Assembly: GCA_902794535.1 (NCBI GenBank)
Contig: CADBHQ010000035.1
Location: 1-64,000, forward strand
Source: Fibrobacter succinogenes
GTDB taxonomy: Bacteria; Fibrobacterota; Fibrobacteria; Fibrobacterales; Fibrobacteraceae
Direction of reading: 5' to 3'
DNA: 64,000 bases
This document shows positions 23,381 to 33,113 of this stretch, in pieces. The translations under genes were made by a program, and so were the position numbers. Numbering within the stretch: the first letter of the stretch is position 1; every line of letters begins with the position of its first letter. Under the pieces are notes generated by a model. That model had not been told where the DNA came from. It made no database searches and saw nothing but the letters and a program-made list of their open reading frames with translations.

Positions 23381-24343
23381 ATGGATCACTCAAAATATAA
23401 TGAAGCGCTTGTTGATATAGATAAGTTTTTAAGAGAATCTTTTGATGTTAGTAAAGAAATTAATCTTATATATCAATATACCGATTTAACAGCTTTTGAG
23501 GGGATAGTAGGAAATAAAAAAATTTGGGCTACTCATTATAGATATTTAAACGACGAAAAGGAATTTGTTTTAGGATTAAATCATGCTAAAGAGTATTTAA
23601 AAAATAAGTTGATTAAATATCAAAGCGAAGGCGCAAATGCATTTATTCAAGTGATTATGGGTGCTTTTTCGCATATGGATTCTAAGGATCATTTCCCGTT
23701 CGAATCAGCAGATTTGTATATGATTAGTTTCTCTTTGAATAAAGATCGTCTTAGTCAATGGCGAGGTTATGGGAAACAGTATGATTCTGTATGTATAGGC
23801 TTTCTTTTACGAAATATAGTATGTGACAAGAATGATGTTGATTGCCCATATATGTTAAGAAAGGTTATATATGATGAGAATGAACAAAAAGAATTAATGG
23901 GTAAATTCCTTGAAAAAGTTCTTAATCTATTTGAAGAAAATGAGGAGTATATCTCGGAGACAGAAGGTGTTTCTGGAATACTTTTTCCGTGGTTATTAAC
24001 TCGTTTTATTCAGTTGTGTTTATGTTTTAAAGAATCAGTTTGGCAGGAGGAAGAAGAGGTTCGGATTATAGCAACACCAAATGTCTATAATATACAAAAT
24101 GATTCGGAAGAAAAGATTCCTATAGATTTTCGAAAGGGTGATGGTACTCTGACTCCTTATATAAAATTACCCATTTTTAGAAACGATTCAATAGATGCGG
24201 TTTCTGAGGCTGTTCTTCCAAAATCAGAAAAATTTCTTCTTTGCAAAAAATCGTTAAAAATGTTTTGGGATAGAGTTTGCCAAGATAATAAGGTCTCGTT
24301 TGATTTAAATGTTGTGGAATCTGGCATCTCAATTAGATACTAA
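23381..24343 (+). CDS. DUF2971 family protein
   Basis: The 320-residue protein matches the DUF2971 layout: IYQYTDLTAFEGIVGNKKIW followed by HYRYLNDEKEF at the N-terminus, ISFSLNKDRLSQWRGYG in the middle and WQEEEEVRII later. The family is common in islands and defence-like loci, and its Y..T..S/WR..YG pattern recalls ADP-ribosyltransferase-like folds; no activity is established from sequence. It lies between the membrane protein and the MBL-fold gene. A second DUF2971 gene is at 38453-39664. Confidence 0.88.
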   Translation: MDHSKYNEALVDIDKFLRESFDVSKEINLIYQYTDLTAFEGIVGNKKIWATHYRYLNDEKEFVLGLNHAKEYLKNKLIKYQSEGANAFIQVIMGAFSHMDSKDHFPFESADLYMISFSLNKDRLSQWRGYGKQYDSVCIGFLLRNIVCDKNDVDCPYMLRKVIYDENEQKELMGKFLEKVLNLFEENEEYISETEGVSGILFPWLLTRFIQLCLCFKESVWQEEEEVRIIATPNVYNIQNDSEEKIPIDFRKGDGTLTPYIKLPIFRNDSIDAVSEAVLPKSEKFLLCKKSLKMFWDRVCQDNKVSFDLNVVESGISIRY

Positions 24344-24393
24344 TTTTATATGGATTGATAGCGAATCAAGATACTTAATGTATAGAGGTTTAG

Positions 24394-25785
24394 ATGCTTG
24401 AACATGATAATTTTTTTAGAAACATCAAAGAAGAAGATGTTGATGTTTTTTGCGTTGAAGATTTTTTGATCGATGCAGAACAAAATCGAATTGAATTAAT
24501 TCTTTTTAATCAAACTGCTTTTTTCAAAAGAATGTTAGGTGAAAATATATTTGAGAGTGTTTCTTCTTTTTTTCAATATGTACGCTCCTCAATAGAAGAA
24601 AAAAGCCAGCGTTATCTTCGCATGGAAAATCTTGAGTCTTTTTTTGTAAATCGTTATATTAATCTTCACCAATATAGGCGTTTTTTTGATGAAGGCGCAA
24701 CAAATAGGCCCAAGTTTATTATTTTTCATAAATCGGACGCTTTTTTTATTTTTGATCATCCGTTTATTCATTTTATAATTGATTATGCGGAAAGTTGGTT
24801 TATGTATTGGCGTGAAAGAGTTCCGTGGGACATCTTTTGGGATGATATATTGTATCATATTGTTCATCAATATATTCCGGTTCAACTTTATAAAAAAACA
24901 TGGCAAATTGTTTTTGCATCAATAGTAGATTTTATTCAAATACAGCAAATCCTTCTGCTTAAACAATCTAGTCCAAAACAAAAAGTTTCTAATTTGACAA
25001 ATGCTGCTATTGTAAATGTAGGATTTGGAAATTGTTGTTTGGTTTATGGGAAGACAGATGTTGTTGCGATAGATTTTTCTAATAGTAAATCTGGAAAAGT
25101 ACCAAAAGTGACATTGCAACATATTCATGCTGCAAAATCGCATATTATAAGTTTTCAGAGGGCTTCTTCTTTCCATATAAATTCATTTGTGTTGACCCAT
25201 CCTCATTTTGATCATTATTCTGGAGTATATGATTTAGTAACGAATACGCCTGCAGCAATGGGCCCAAATACTGATTTTTTTATAAATCTCAGATATTTTC
25301 AGCCTGTAGGTGCGTATACACGGATGTTACATGCCATAAATAACGCAAACGTTAATCTTGTGGACCCCATCAGATCTAATAGTATTGGTGATATTGAAAT
25401 TTTACATCCTAGATATGATGTGACTACAGGGTCTGAGAACAATGCGTCTGTAATTGTGCAAATAAATGTTGCTGGGAATAACAAATGTATTTTCCCAGGT
25501 GATTTGCAGTTTCCCCCAAATAAAATCGGTGGATGGTATGGAACAAATTCTAAGACAAGAAAATGTGTCAAAAATTGTAATTTCTATGTTGTTTCGCATC
25601 ATGGAAGTAGCAATGGAGATATAAATTTTTTCCCAAAAAATGCTAAATGGCGAATATGTTCATATAAAAAGTGGAAGTCTATTCCAGATGCAACAGTGAT
25701 GTCGTTGGTTAATTGGGAGATAGGAAATAATGTAAGAGATAATTTTATAGATATAGATTTTATGGGGAAAACGCAGTATTTATAA
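24394..25785 (+). CDS. metallo-beta-lactamase-fold protein with N-terminal extension
   Basis: The 463-residue protein has an unrecognised N-terminal part (1-200, rich in aromatics) and a C-terminal MBL-fold domain similar to ComEC-type hydrolases. The metal motif is intact (LTHPHFDHYSG, HxHxDH near residue 270), and CIFPGDLQF and VSHHGSSNG supply the remaining ligands. It is likely a nuclease, phosphodiesterase or related hydrolase. It ends the three-gene cluster. The gene is very AT-rich and uses rare codons, as expected for recently acquired DNA. Confidence 0.85.
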   Translation: MLEHDNFFRNIKEEDVDVFCVEDFLIDAEQNRIELILFNQTAFFKRMLGENIFESVSSFFQYVRSSIEEKSQRYLRMENLESFFVNRYINLHQYRRFFDEGATNRPKFIIFHKSDAFFIFDHPFIHFIIDYAESWFMYWRERVPWDIFWDDILYHIVHQYIPVQLYKKTWQIVFASIVDFIQIQQILLLKQSSPKQKVSNLTNAAIVNVGFGNCCLVYGKTDVVAIDFSNSKSGKVPKVTLQHIHAAKSHIISFQRASSFHINSFVLTHPHFDHYSGVYDLVTNTPAAMGPNTDFFINLRYFQPVGAYTRMLHAINNANVNLVDPIRSNSIGDIEILHPRYDVTTGSENNASVIVQINVAGNNKCIFPGDLQFPPNKIGGWYGTNSKTRKCVKNCNFYVVSHHGSSNGDINFFPKNAKWRICSYKKWKSIPDATVMSLVNWEIGNNVRDNFIDIDFMGKTQYL

Positions 25786-25897
25786 AATTATTGGATTCCT
25801 AGAACTGTTCGACTTATACGTAGTGTTGTTTTGGATTAGTGTTGCCTAGGTATTTAGGGTAAAGTGAAGGACGTCGGAGCGAACAGGCGCCTGTTCC

Positions 25898-26221
25898 TTA
25901 GACTTTCCTTGTTACGTCCAGGAAATAGTACTTGTACGTTTTTTTGCTGTTTTTTACGTCCAGTGATTTCCATTCAATTTGATGCGAACCCTTAATTGTC
26001 AAGTACTGTTTTGGTTCATCTTTTTTATTGCCTGTTGGCTTGAATACTTTTTCCGCAACGTAGGGTATGTCCTTTTTCGTGTCTGTTCGGAAATAGCTAT
26101 AGATATCTTTTGTTGTGAGGTCGCCTTCTGAGGAGTAAAACAGTTTGTCATCAACTAGAGTCAGGCAAAAGGTCTTTTCAAACCCATTCGCGGATCCGTA
26201 TATTTTCGAAACGTCTTCCAT
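25898..26221 (-). CDS. hypothetical protein, possibly a truncated remnant
   Basis: The 107-residue product has no recognised domain; it is rich in Lys, Tyr and Asp and looks beta-stranded. The same frame stays open about 60 bases upstream of the ATG (reading FYIAFCKDIRF) but offers no better start there, so the gene may have lost its 5' end. It is the only minus-strand gene inside the island and separates the MBL cluster from the restriction locus. Confidence 0.5.
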   Translation of the reverse strand: MEDVSKIYGSANGFEKTFCLTLVDDKLFYSSEGDLTTKDIYSYFRTDTKKDIPYVAEKVFKPTGNKKDEPKQYLTIKGSHQIEWKSLDVKNSKKTYKYYFLDVTRKV

Positions 26222-26445
26222 AAACCGGATATCCTTGCAGAAGGCGATGTAGAACTTTGGTGTTGAAGCCCCCAGTAATGTTTAAGATTTTAAACACAAG
26301 TCCTTTATGATGGTCAAAATCGCCATTCTAAGCCACGGACTTATCCACAACACGAAAGTCATACTTTCCCTACCAAAGACTACACACTTGTGCACTAAAT
26401 ATAGATTCAAAAATTCAGTTTGTCAATAGGCCGCGCAAATTTTTT

Positions 26446-26530
26446 GAAGGGGGAAGTCTCCCCCTCGCTTCAGCCCCGTGCCGGGTCTTTCGCTACCCTT
26501 TCTAGCGGGGACACCCCGCAACGCCCAAAC
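26446..26530. repeat. dispersed GC-rich repeat, left copy bracketing the RM/nuclease modules
   Basis: The element contains GGGGGAAGTCTCCCCCTCGC at one end and CCCTTTCTAGCGGGGACACC followed by CCGCAACGCC at the other. The last part recurs exactly, in opposite orientation, at 39681-39767. It is GC-rich in an AT-rich region and has internal inverted repeats. Confidence 0.75.
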
Positions 26531-26569
26531 TGCAAAAAAAATTCGTTCGCCGTCGGCGAACGATTTTTA
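26531..26569. terminator. strong bidirectional hairpin
   Basis: TCGTTCGCCG and CGGCGAACGA arms separated by one base, with AAAAAAA on the left and TTTTT on the right. Confidence 0.65.
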
Positions 26570-26708
26570 ATGCCAGAGAAAAGTTCTCCCTCTCAAATGC
26601 TTCATTTTTACGAATAACAGATTTGTCAATCATGATTTTAAATTATATTGTCAACATAAGGTTTGTCCTCTTGGTCAGACCGTTTTTTCGAGTTGAGTGA
26701 CATTGATT

Positions 26709-29700
26709 ATGGCTGGATTTAACGAATGTACTAGAGTTCAGGTCCCGGCGGCACTCCATCTGTGCCGTTTGGGTTACACCTATTTTGCTGAATGCGGCGA
26801 AGGAACTCCAGTAGGTTGGCTCGACAAGAACAATAACGTTCTTACCGATGAATTCCTTAAAGCCCTTGTTCGTTTAAATCCGGAGCAAAAGCTCCATGAT
26901 CTTCAAATTTTTGCGAAGTTTGCGTTGAGCAAGCTTGGCAGCGACATTGACTTCGAAAATCCGGAGAACAATAGCTGGCTCGTGACGACGGAACTTCCTT
27001 GCGAGAATCAGGAGACGGGTGATAGTTTCCGCCCTGATATTACGTGCTTTGTGAACGGGTTGCCTTTGGCTTTTATCGAAGTGAAAAAGCCGAATAATGC
27101 AGAAGGCATTGTTGCAGAGCAAAGCCGCACAAACCAGAAGCGTTTGCCCAACAAAAGTTTTAGGCGTTTTCTGAACATCACCCAGCTGATGATTTTTAGC
27201 AACAATCAAGAATACGACAATGCGAACCGTGTTCCTGTCCAGGGTGCGTTTTACGCCTGCATTGGTAAGCAGAAAGCGTTTTTCAATGTGTTCCGCGAAG
27301 AAGATGAAAAGTTCGGCCCCAAGTATCCGTATCGGGAAGTTTCGGAAGACACTGAAAAACTGATTCTTAAGCACAGAAATTGTCTTTCCCTCAAGTGCCA
27401 TCCGGAGTATGCCACGAATTGCAAGGTGACTACTCCCACGAACCGCATTCTGACTTCGTTGCTGAGCAAGGAACGTTTCTTGTTCCTGCTTCGTTATGGT
27501 TTTGCCTATGTAGAAAAGACTGTCGAAAAAGACGACGGCGAAAAGATAAAGACGCTTGAAAAACATGTAATGCGTTACCAGCAACTTTTCGCTTCTTTTG
27601 CCATCCGTAAAAAATTGGATGAAGGCGTAAAGAGTGGAATTATTTGGCATACGCAGGGCTCCGGCAAGACGGCTTTGGCTTATTACTCCGTAAAGAGCCT
27701 CACCGACTATTTTGCGAAGAAGTCTATTCCCGCCAAGTTCTATTTCATCGTGGATAGAATTGACTTGATGGAACAGGCTTGCGACGAGTTTGCCGCTCGT
27801 GGACTTGTTGTGCAGACTGTAGAAGATCGCGCACAACTCATGGCAGATATCAAGAATACGCAGCTGGTAAAAAGTGCCGATGGTAGGCTGGAAATCACCG
27901 TGGTGAATATCCAGAAATTTGCCGAAGACAAGGCCCCAGTAGATATTTCTGCGGGCTACAACACAAACCTGCAACGAATATTCTTTATTGACGAGGCTCA
28001 CCGAGGCTACAATCCCGAAGGAGCGTTCCTTGCAAACCTTTTGAGTGCCGACAAACATGCAATAAAGCTCGCCCTTACGGGCACTCCGCTGCTTCGTGAA
28101 GAACGTGAATCCTGGCGCGTGTTTGGCGATTACATTCACACCTATTATTACGACAAGTCAATTGCGGACGGTTACACGCTTAAGTTGATGCGTGAACCCA
28201 TTGAAACCCACTACAAAGAAACTTTGCAGGGGATTCTTGATGAACTTGAAAACAATTCGGCAAACCAGATTCAAGTCAAAAAGAGCGATATCGATAAGGA
28301 TAAAATCATTGAGCATCCTAAGTATTTGAACGCCTTGCTGGATTATATCATCGATGATTTTACCTCTTTCCGCGTTGAATGTGACGACAAGTCTATTGGT
28401 GCGATGATTGTTTGCAAAACCAACGACCAGGCCCGCAAACTTTTTGAGTTGTGGAACGAACGCTACGATTTTGCATTAAGCGTCATTGAGAAAAAGAGAG
28501 AAGAAGTCGCAAACATGGCGGCAGAAAAGCTGATGCATTACAACGCTTCTTTCTTTGAAAAACCGTTGAAGGCGTCCCTGATTCTCCATGATGAAGGAGA
28601 CAAGAAGGAACGCAAGGAATACATTGTTGACTACAAGAAGAACATGACGACGGACTTTTTGATTGTCAATAAAATGTTGCTTACGGGTTTTGACGCAAAC
28701 CGTTTGAAAAAGTTGTATCTTGGTCGCAAACTCGATGGTCACGATTTGCTGCAGGCGCTGACACGTGTCAACCGTCCATACAAGGATTTCAAATACGGCT
28801 ACGTGGTGGATTTTGTTGACATCAAAGAAAACTTTGATGCTACCAACGACCGTTACCTGCGGGAACTGAACAAGACCACGGAAGATACGGGTCTGGAACT
28901 TTCAGCTGACCCGGGCCAGGTGATTATTGAAAATCCCGAAGAAGTCAAGCAGCAGATTAAGGAATTGACGGATTTCTTGTGGAATTTCCCTACCGAGAAT
29001 TACGAGGAATTCCGCGAAGTCATTGATGGAATTGAAGACAAGGAGCCTCTGTACCACCTTCGTAAAATTCTTGAAGATGCAAAGGGCCTGGGCAACAGAA
29101 TCCGTTCCAGCGGGAACGTTGAACTGCAGGACAAGTATAAGAACATGCTGCCTGGTGGCATTCCTGTTTTGCTGCGTGAAGTGGAACGCCGCATTGCTGC
29201 TATTAACTTCAAGGAAGGCAACGACCATAGCGAAGATGTGTCGGGCATAATCAATACGATTCTTGATAGTCTCGATTTTGAATTCCGCAAGGGCATTTCA
29301 GAAGAACTCAAGATTATCATCAATAGCCTTAGGGAAGAAGCCGAAAAGGTCCGTGCCGAATTTGATGCCAACTTCGATAAGAAAGAAGACAAGTTTGTCA
29401 ACCTTATTGAACAATTCAGAAAGTATTTCAGGGAACACGGCTATATTCCTAAAGACAAAACTGAAGCCGAAGGCAGCATTTTCTACCTGAAAGACGTAAT
29501 GTCTAAAATCAAGGAAATCAATCGCAAGAATCGCGCGCTAAAGTCCCATTACAAGGACGATGAGAAATTTGTCCGCATTCATAAGCGAATTGTAGAAGCA
29601 AATGAAGTGCGTGCCCAAAGCGATAAGAAAGAAAGGCCCTTGCTTTCTAAAGAAGAATTCGAAATTCAGAAAAGCCTTATTGAAATCAAGGACTCTGCCG

Positions 29701-29885
29701 ACGACCTGTTTGAAAAGAATCCGGGAATTGTGGAAAACGAGGACAAACTCCGTAAGGATATTTTGGGCTGCGTAAGCCACAAGTTCATGGACCTTGATTT
29801 GACTGCAAGTCTTGATGACCGCAAATTCATTAGCAACCTGATTTCTAATGAATACATCAATCAGTATAATAGTTATGGAGTGTAA
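26709..29885 (+). CDS. hsdR: type I restriction endonuclease subunit R
   Basis: The 1058-residue protein is the motor-nuclease subunit of a type I restriction system. An N-terminal PD-(D/E)xK nuclease (FRPDITCF...LAFIEVKKPN) is followed by superfamily 2 helicase motifs: I (WHTQGSGKT), II (FIDEAHR), III (LTGTPLL), and VI (QALTRVNRP). The long C-terminus is helical. ATG 26709 fits the protein better than GTG 26697; neither has a strong ribosome-binding site. The stop is followed immediately by the hsdM ATG. Base composition is nearer to the host than in the downstream modules. Confidence 0.95.
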   Translation: MAGFNECTRVQVPAALHLCRLGYTYFAECGEGTPVGWLDKNNNVLTDEFLKALVRLNPEQKLHDLQIFAKFALSKLGSDIDFENPENNSWLVTTELPCENQETGDSFRPDITCFVNGLPLAFIEVKKPNNAEGIVAEQSRTNQKRLPNKSFRRFLNITQLMIFSNNQEYDNANRVPVQGAFYACIGKQKAFFNVFREEDEKFGPKYPYREVSEDTEKLILKHRNCLSLKCHPEYATNCKVTTPTNRILTSLLSKERFLFLLRYGFAYVEKTVEKDDGEKIKTLEKHVMRYQQLFASFAIRKKLDEGVKSGIIWHTQGSGKTALAYYSVKSLTDYFAKKSIPAKFYFIVDRIDLMEQACDEFAARGLVVQTVEDRAQLMADIKNTQLVKSADGRLEITVVNIQKFAEDKAPVDISAGYNTNLQRIFFIDEAHRGYNPEGAFLANLLSADKHAIKLALTGTPLLREERESWRVFGDYIHTYYYDKSIADGYTLKLMREPIETHYKETLQGILDELENNSANQIQVKKSDIDKDKIIEHPKYLNALLDYIIDDFTSFRVECDDKSIGAMIVCKTNDQARKLFELWNERYDFALSVIEKKREEVANMAAEKLMHYNASFFEKPLKASLILHDEGDKKERKEYIVDYKKNMTTDFLIVNKMLLTGFDANRLKKLYLGRKLDGHDLLQALTRVNRPYKDFKYGYVVDFVDIKENFDATNDRYLRELNKTTEDTGLELSADPGQVIIENPEEVKQQIKELTDFLWNFPTENYEEFREVIDGIEDKEPLYHLRKILEDAKGLGNRIRSSGNVELQDKYKNMLPGGIPVLLREVERRIAAINFKEGNDHSEDVSGIINTILDSLDFEFRKGISEELKIIINSLREEAEKVRAEFDANFDKKEDKFVNLIEQFRKYFREHGYIPKDKTEAEGSIFYLKDVMSKIKEINRKNRALKSHYKDDEKFVRIHKRIVEANEVRAQSDKKERPLLSKEEFEIQKSLIEIKDSADDLFEKNPGIVENEDKLRKDILGCVSHKFMDLDLTASLDDRKFISNLISNEYINQYNSYGV

Positions 29886-31547
29886 ATGAACACCGAAGAA
29901 CTCAAAGCCAAAACCATAGCCCTTATTGATTCCCTTAAAAGTACGACTGGTGCGTATGGCCTTGCAAATGGCGGCAACGAATACAAGATAATCACAGAGA
30001 TTTTCCTTTACAAGTTCTTTAACGACAAGTTTGCCTTTGAAGCCAAGAACCAAAAGACTCCTTATAAGAAGCGCTTGAGCAAAGCTGAAAAGTGGGATGT
30101 TGAATATGACTCCTTTACCGATGAAGAAGTCGAGGATTTGTTCTCTTACATGGGCGGTGGCATTCCCTTAATCAAGCCGCATCAGACCTTGAGTCACTTG
30201 TACAATGCTTCGACCCAGGGCGATTTCTCGGCGTTGCTAGATTCCACCTTGGTAGATATTGCGACCTATAACCAGGACCAGTTTTCGGTGGTGACCTCGG
30301 GCAAGGCGAAAGTGAACATCTTTGCTGCCGTTACGCCTTATGTTACTGACATCGGTAAGCGCGATGATTTTGCCAAGGCGTTGATAAAGAACATCGCGGA
30401 ATTTAACTTTGAAGAAGTTTTCAACGAAAAGTATGACTTTTTCAGCGGCATTTTTGAATACCTGATTAAGGATTACAACAATGCCGGTGGCGGTAAGTAT
30501 GCGGAATACTTTACTCCCCGTGCCATTGCCCAGGTGATGGCTCAACTTTTGGTGGATCCCGAAACCGAATACAAGGGCGCAACCTGTTACGACCCCAGTG
30601 CTGGTACCGGCACGCTCCTTATGGCGCTTGCGCACCAGGTGGGCGAGGACCGCTGCTCCATTTACAGCCAGGATATTTCGGACAAGTCCAGCGAAATGCT
30701 GCGACTGAATTTGATTTTGAACAATCTGGTGGGCAGCTTGCCTAATGTGGTGCAGGGGAACACCCTTTTGGAACCCGCCCATGTAGAAAAAGATGGAAGC
30801 CCCAAGAAGTTTGACTTTGTGGTAAGTAATCCGCCGTTCAAGCTGGACTTCCCTGAGTATTCCGACACCCTGGCGGCAGACAGTGTCCGCTTTTGGGCCG
30901 GTATCCCCAACAAGGTAAAGAAGGTTGACCCCAACAAACCCAAGATGGCCATTTACACCTGCTTTATCCAGCACGTGATTAATTCCATCAAAGCCGAAGG
31001 CAAGGGTGCAATCGTTATCCCTACGGGCTTTATTACCAGCAAGTCCGGTGTTGAAAAGAAAATTCTGGAATACATTACCGATAAGCATATCGTTAGTGGT
31101 GTGGTCAGCATGCCGAGTAACGTGTTTGCGAACACCGGAACCAACGTTTCTGTGCTGTTCTTCGACAGATCGCCCAAGAAAGATTCCGACAAGGTGATTT
31201 TGATTGACGCCAGCAAGCTTGGCGAAGAGTACAAGGAAGGCAACAACCAGAAGCGTCGCTTACGCACCGAAGAAATCGAGAAAATTGTAACCACCTTCCG
31301 CAAAAAGAAAACGGTGGAAGATTTCTCTGTTGCTGTGACTTACAAGGATATCAGGGAAAAAGGCTACAGCCTGAGTGCCGGCCAATACTTTGACATCAAG
31401 GTTGAGTATGTGGAAATTACCCCCGAAGAATTCAAGGCCAAGATAAAGGGCTTTGCCGAGGAACTGGAAACCCTTTCCAAAGAAGGTGTCACACTGGATA
31501 AGCAAATTCAGAAACAGCTCGCCAATTTGAAATTCGTGGGAAAGTGA
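29886..31547 (+). CDS. hsdM: type I DNA methyltransferase subunit M
   Basis: The 553-residue protein is the adenine-N6 methyltransferase of the type I system. It shows the SAM-binding motif YDPSAGTGTLLMAL and the catalytic NPPF motif (VSNPPFKLDF), with the helical N-terminal HsdM domain before them. The C-terminus (KIKGFAEELETLSKEG) is a helix that would pack on HsdS. Its ATG directly abuts the hsdR stop, and its stop overlaps the next small gene, showing one transcript. Confidence 0.96.
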   Translation: MNTEELKAKTIALIDSLKSTTGAYGLANGGNEYKIITEIFLYKFFNDKFAFEAKNQKTPYKKRLSKAEKWDVEYDSFTDEEVEDLFSYMGGGIPLIKPHQTLSHLYNASTQGDFSALLDSTLVDIATYNQDQFSVVTSGKAKVNIFAAVTPYVTDIGKRDDFAKALIKNIAEFNFEEVFNEKYDFFSGIFEYLIKDYNNAGGGKYAEYFTPRAIAQVMAQLLVDPETEYKGATCYDPSAGTGTLLMALAHQVGEDRCSIYSQDISDKSSEMLRLNLILNNLVGSLPNVVQGNTLLEPAHVEKDGSPKKFDFVVSNPPFKLDFPEYSDTLAADSVRFWAGIPNKVKKVDPNKPKMAIYTCFIQHVINSIKAEGKGAIVIPTGFITSKSGVEKKILEYITDKHIVSGVVSMPSNVFANTGTNVSVLFFDRSPKKDSDKVILIDASKLGEEYKEGNNQKRRLRTEEIEKIVTTFRKKKTVEDFSVAVTYKDIREKGYSLSAGQYFDIKVEYVEITPEEFKAKIKGFAEELETLSKEGVTLDKQIQKQLANLKFVGK

Positions 31548-31870
31548 ATATGGAAGTGATTGTGAACGTTATCGCTATCCTCATTAGTTTGATAGCTCTT
31601 TTTGTGTCAATACATTCTATTAAGGTTTCAAGAGAGCTTGCAAAAAAACAACTTGAATTTGCAGAACAGACTGAGAAAAAAAAAGAAGAAAAAGAGCGAT
31701 TGGTTGAGTTGAAGCGAAAACAAGAAAAATGCCAAGAACAACTTGATTGGCAGGAAGCGGAAAGAAGAGCGAACGCTTCTCCTTTTCCCATTTTTGAAGG
31801 GACGAAAAAAGATCGTATAGAAAAAGAGTTCAGAATAATTCGATCTGAAAGAATCCTTCGAGGAAGGTGA
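31544..31870 (+). CDS. small membrane protein with coiled coil inside the hsd operon
   Basis: The 108-residue product has one transmembrane helix (about residues 4-24, VIVNVIAILISLIALFVSIH). A strongly charged coiled coil rich in Lys and Glu follows (25-75), then a basic tail. It starts with GTG overlapping the hsdM stop (GTGA), or with ATG 31550, and ends just before hsdS. I recognise no family. Its place between hsdM and hsdS suggests an accessory role, but nothing in the sequence proves that. Confidence 0.6.
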   Translation: MNMEVIVNVIAILISLIALFVSIHSIKVSRELAKKQLEFAEQTEKKKEEKERLVELKRKQEKCQEQLDWQEAERRANASPFPIFEGTKKDRIEKEFRIIRSERILRGR

Positions 31871-31874
31871 TGGT

Positions 31875-33093
31875 ATGGAAATGACGAAGTATAAGTTGGG
31901 TGATGCGGCGGACATATTAGTGGGGTTTCCTTTTGAAAGTGAAAAATTCAATACAGAAGGAAACGGGATTCGTCTTGTTCGGGGGATGAATGTATCGGAA
32001 CGTTTTTTAAGATTTGGAAACGACTCTCGTTGGTGGAGTGATTTAACAGATGGTTTGACACCGTATTATTTGAAAGAGTATGATATAGTGATTGGAATGG
32101 ATGGGTCGAAAGTTGGGAAAAATTTTGCAATTGTAAAAAAAGAAGACTTACCATTAATTCTTGTTCAGCGAGTTGCTTGTGTTCGCGCAAAAAAAGGGTA
32201 TGACCAGAAATATATTTGGCAGTATATTTCATCGCCTAGATTTATTGAATATGTGAATACTATAAAGACAGGCTCTTCGATCCCTCATATAAGTGGTAAA
32301 CAAATAGCAGATTTTCCAATTTTTTTGCCCACGCTTTCGGAGCAAAAGAAAATTGCTGCGGTCCTTTCGGCGCTAGATGATTATATTGAAAATCTCCGAG
32401 CCCAGAATCGCGTATTGGAACAAACCGCCAAGACAATCTACGACTACACCTTCCTCCAATGCGCCGGCCACCAAACCACCTACAACAAAACCCTCAACCG
32501 CAACATCCCTGCGGATTGGGAAGTGAAGTCTTTATCGTGGAGTGGCGTATGATAAGTCCGATGTTCAAAAAGAGAATAATGGTGGTATTCTTGTTTTAAG
32601 AGGAAATAATATTCAAGACAATAATTTGGTGTATGACGGGAATGTCGTGTATATCCCTGAAAATTTGGTTGAAGATAATCAACATATAAAGAAGGGAGAT
32701 ATTATCATGACCATGTCTAGTGGCAGTAAGGAGCATATTGGAAAATGCACAATGTTTCAATATGATTCTAAACATACTTATGGGGCTTTCTTAACAAAGT
32801 TTACGCCAAACAGGGAATGTCGTTATTATTTCTATATGAATTTGATATCTGATTATTTTAAGGCTAAGATTAAATCTGTTTGTAATGGAACTGGGATTAA
32901 TAATTTGACAAATCAAACTTTTAATGAAATTTTCTTCCCATATCCAGATTCAAAAACGTTAGACGTTTTTGAAAAAACAGTAACTCCAATATTTGATAAA
33001 ATGGGCGTAAACACCAAACAAATCGAAACCTTAACCACCCAACGCAACACCCTTCTCCCGCTCCTCATGACCGGCCAAGTGGGAGTAAAATAA
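31875..33093 (+). pseudogene. hsdS: type I specificity subunit S, frameshifted between TRD1 and TRD2
   Basis: The first half (31875-32552) has a target recognition domain and the central conserved helix (SEQKKIAAVLSALDDYIENL). It then reaches PADWEVKSLS, the usual start of the second target domain, and stops. The second half (32542-33093) reads in the +1 frame, starting AYDKSDVQKENNGGI and ending with the C-terminal conserved helix (QIETLTTQRNTLLPLLMTGQ). One extra base, or two missing, near 32535-32545 would explain it. If real, the first half could still form a half-subunit dimer. The target domains are much more AT-rich than the conserved helices. Confidence 0.85.
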
Positions 33094-33113
33094 TTTGGGA
33101 AAGGGGTTGGCAT

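Larger units (their letters stand above)
26222..26708. other. intergenic region before hsdR
   Basis: No gene is seen in this stretch. It contains one exact TTATCCACA (26341), a copy of the dispersed GC-rich repeat, a strong hairpin and an AT-rich segment that probably contains the hsdR promoter. Confidence 0.5.

Noticed and set aside
26341..26349. Exact TTATCCACA DnaA box
   Set aside because: It is isolated; about one match by chance is expected in a window this size, so it says nothing about an origin.
26874..28139. 421-aa minus-strand frame
   Set aside because: Antisense shadow of hsdR, with no motifs or start signals.
31875..33093. Two genuine half-size HsdS genes
   Set aside because: The second half starts inside the target domain, overlaps the first by 11 bases and has no ribosome-binding site, so a frameshift is simpler.
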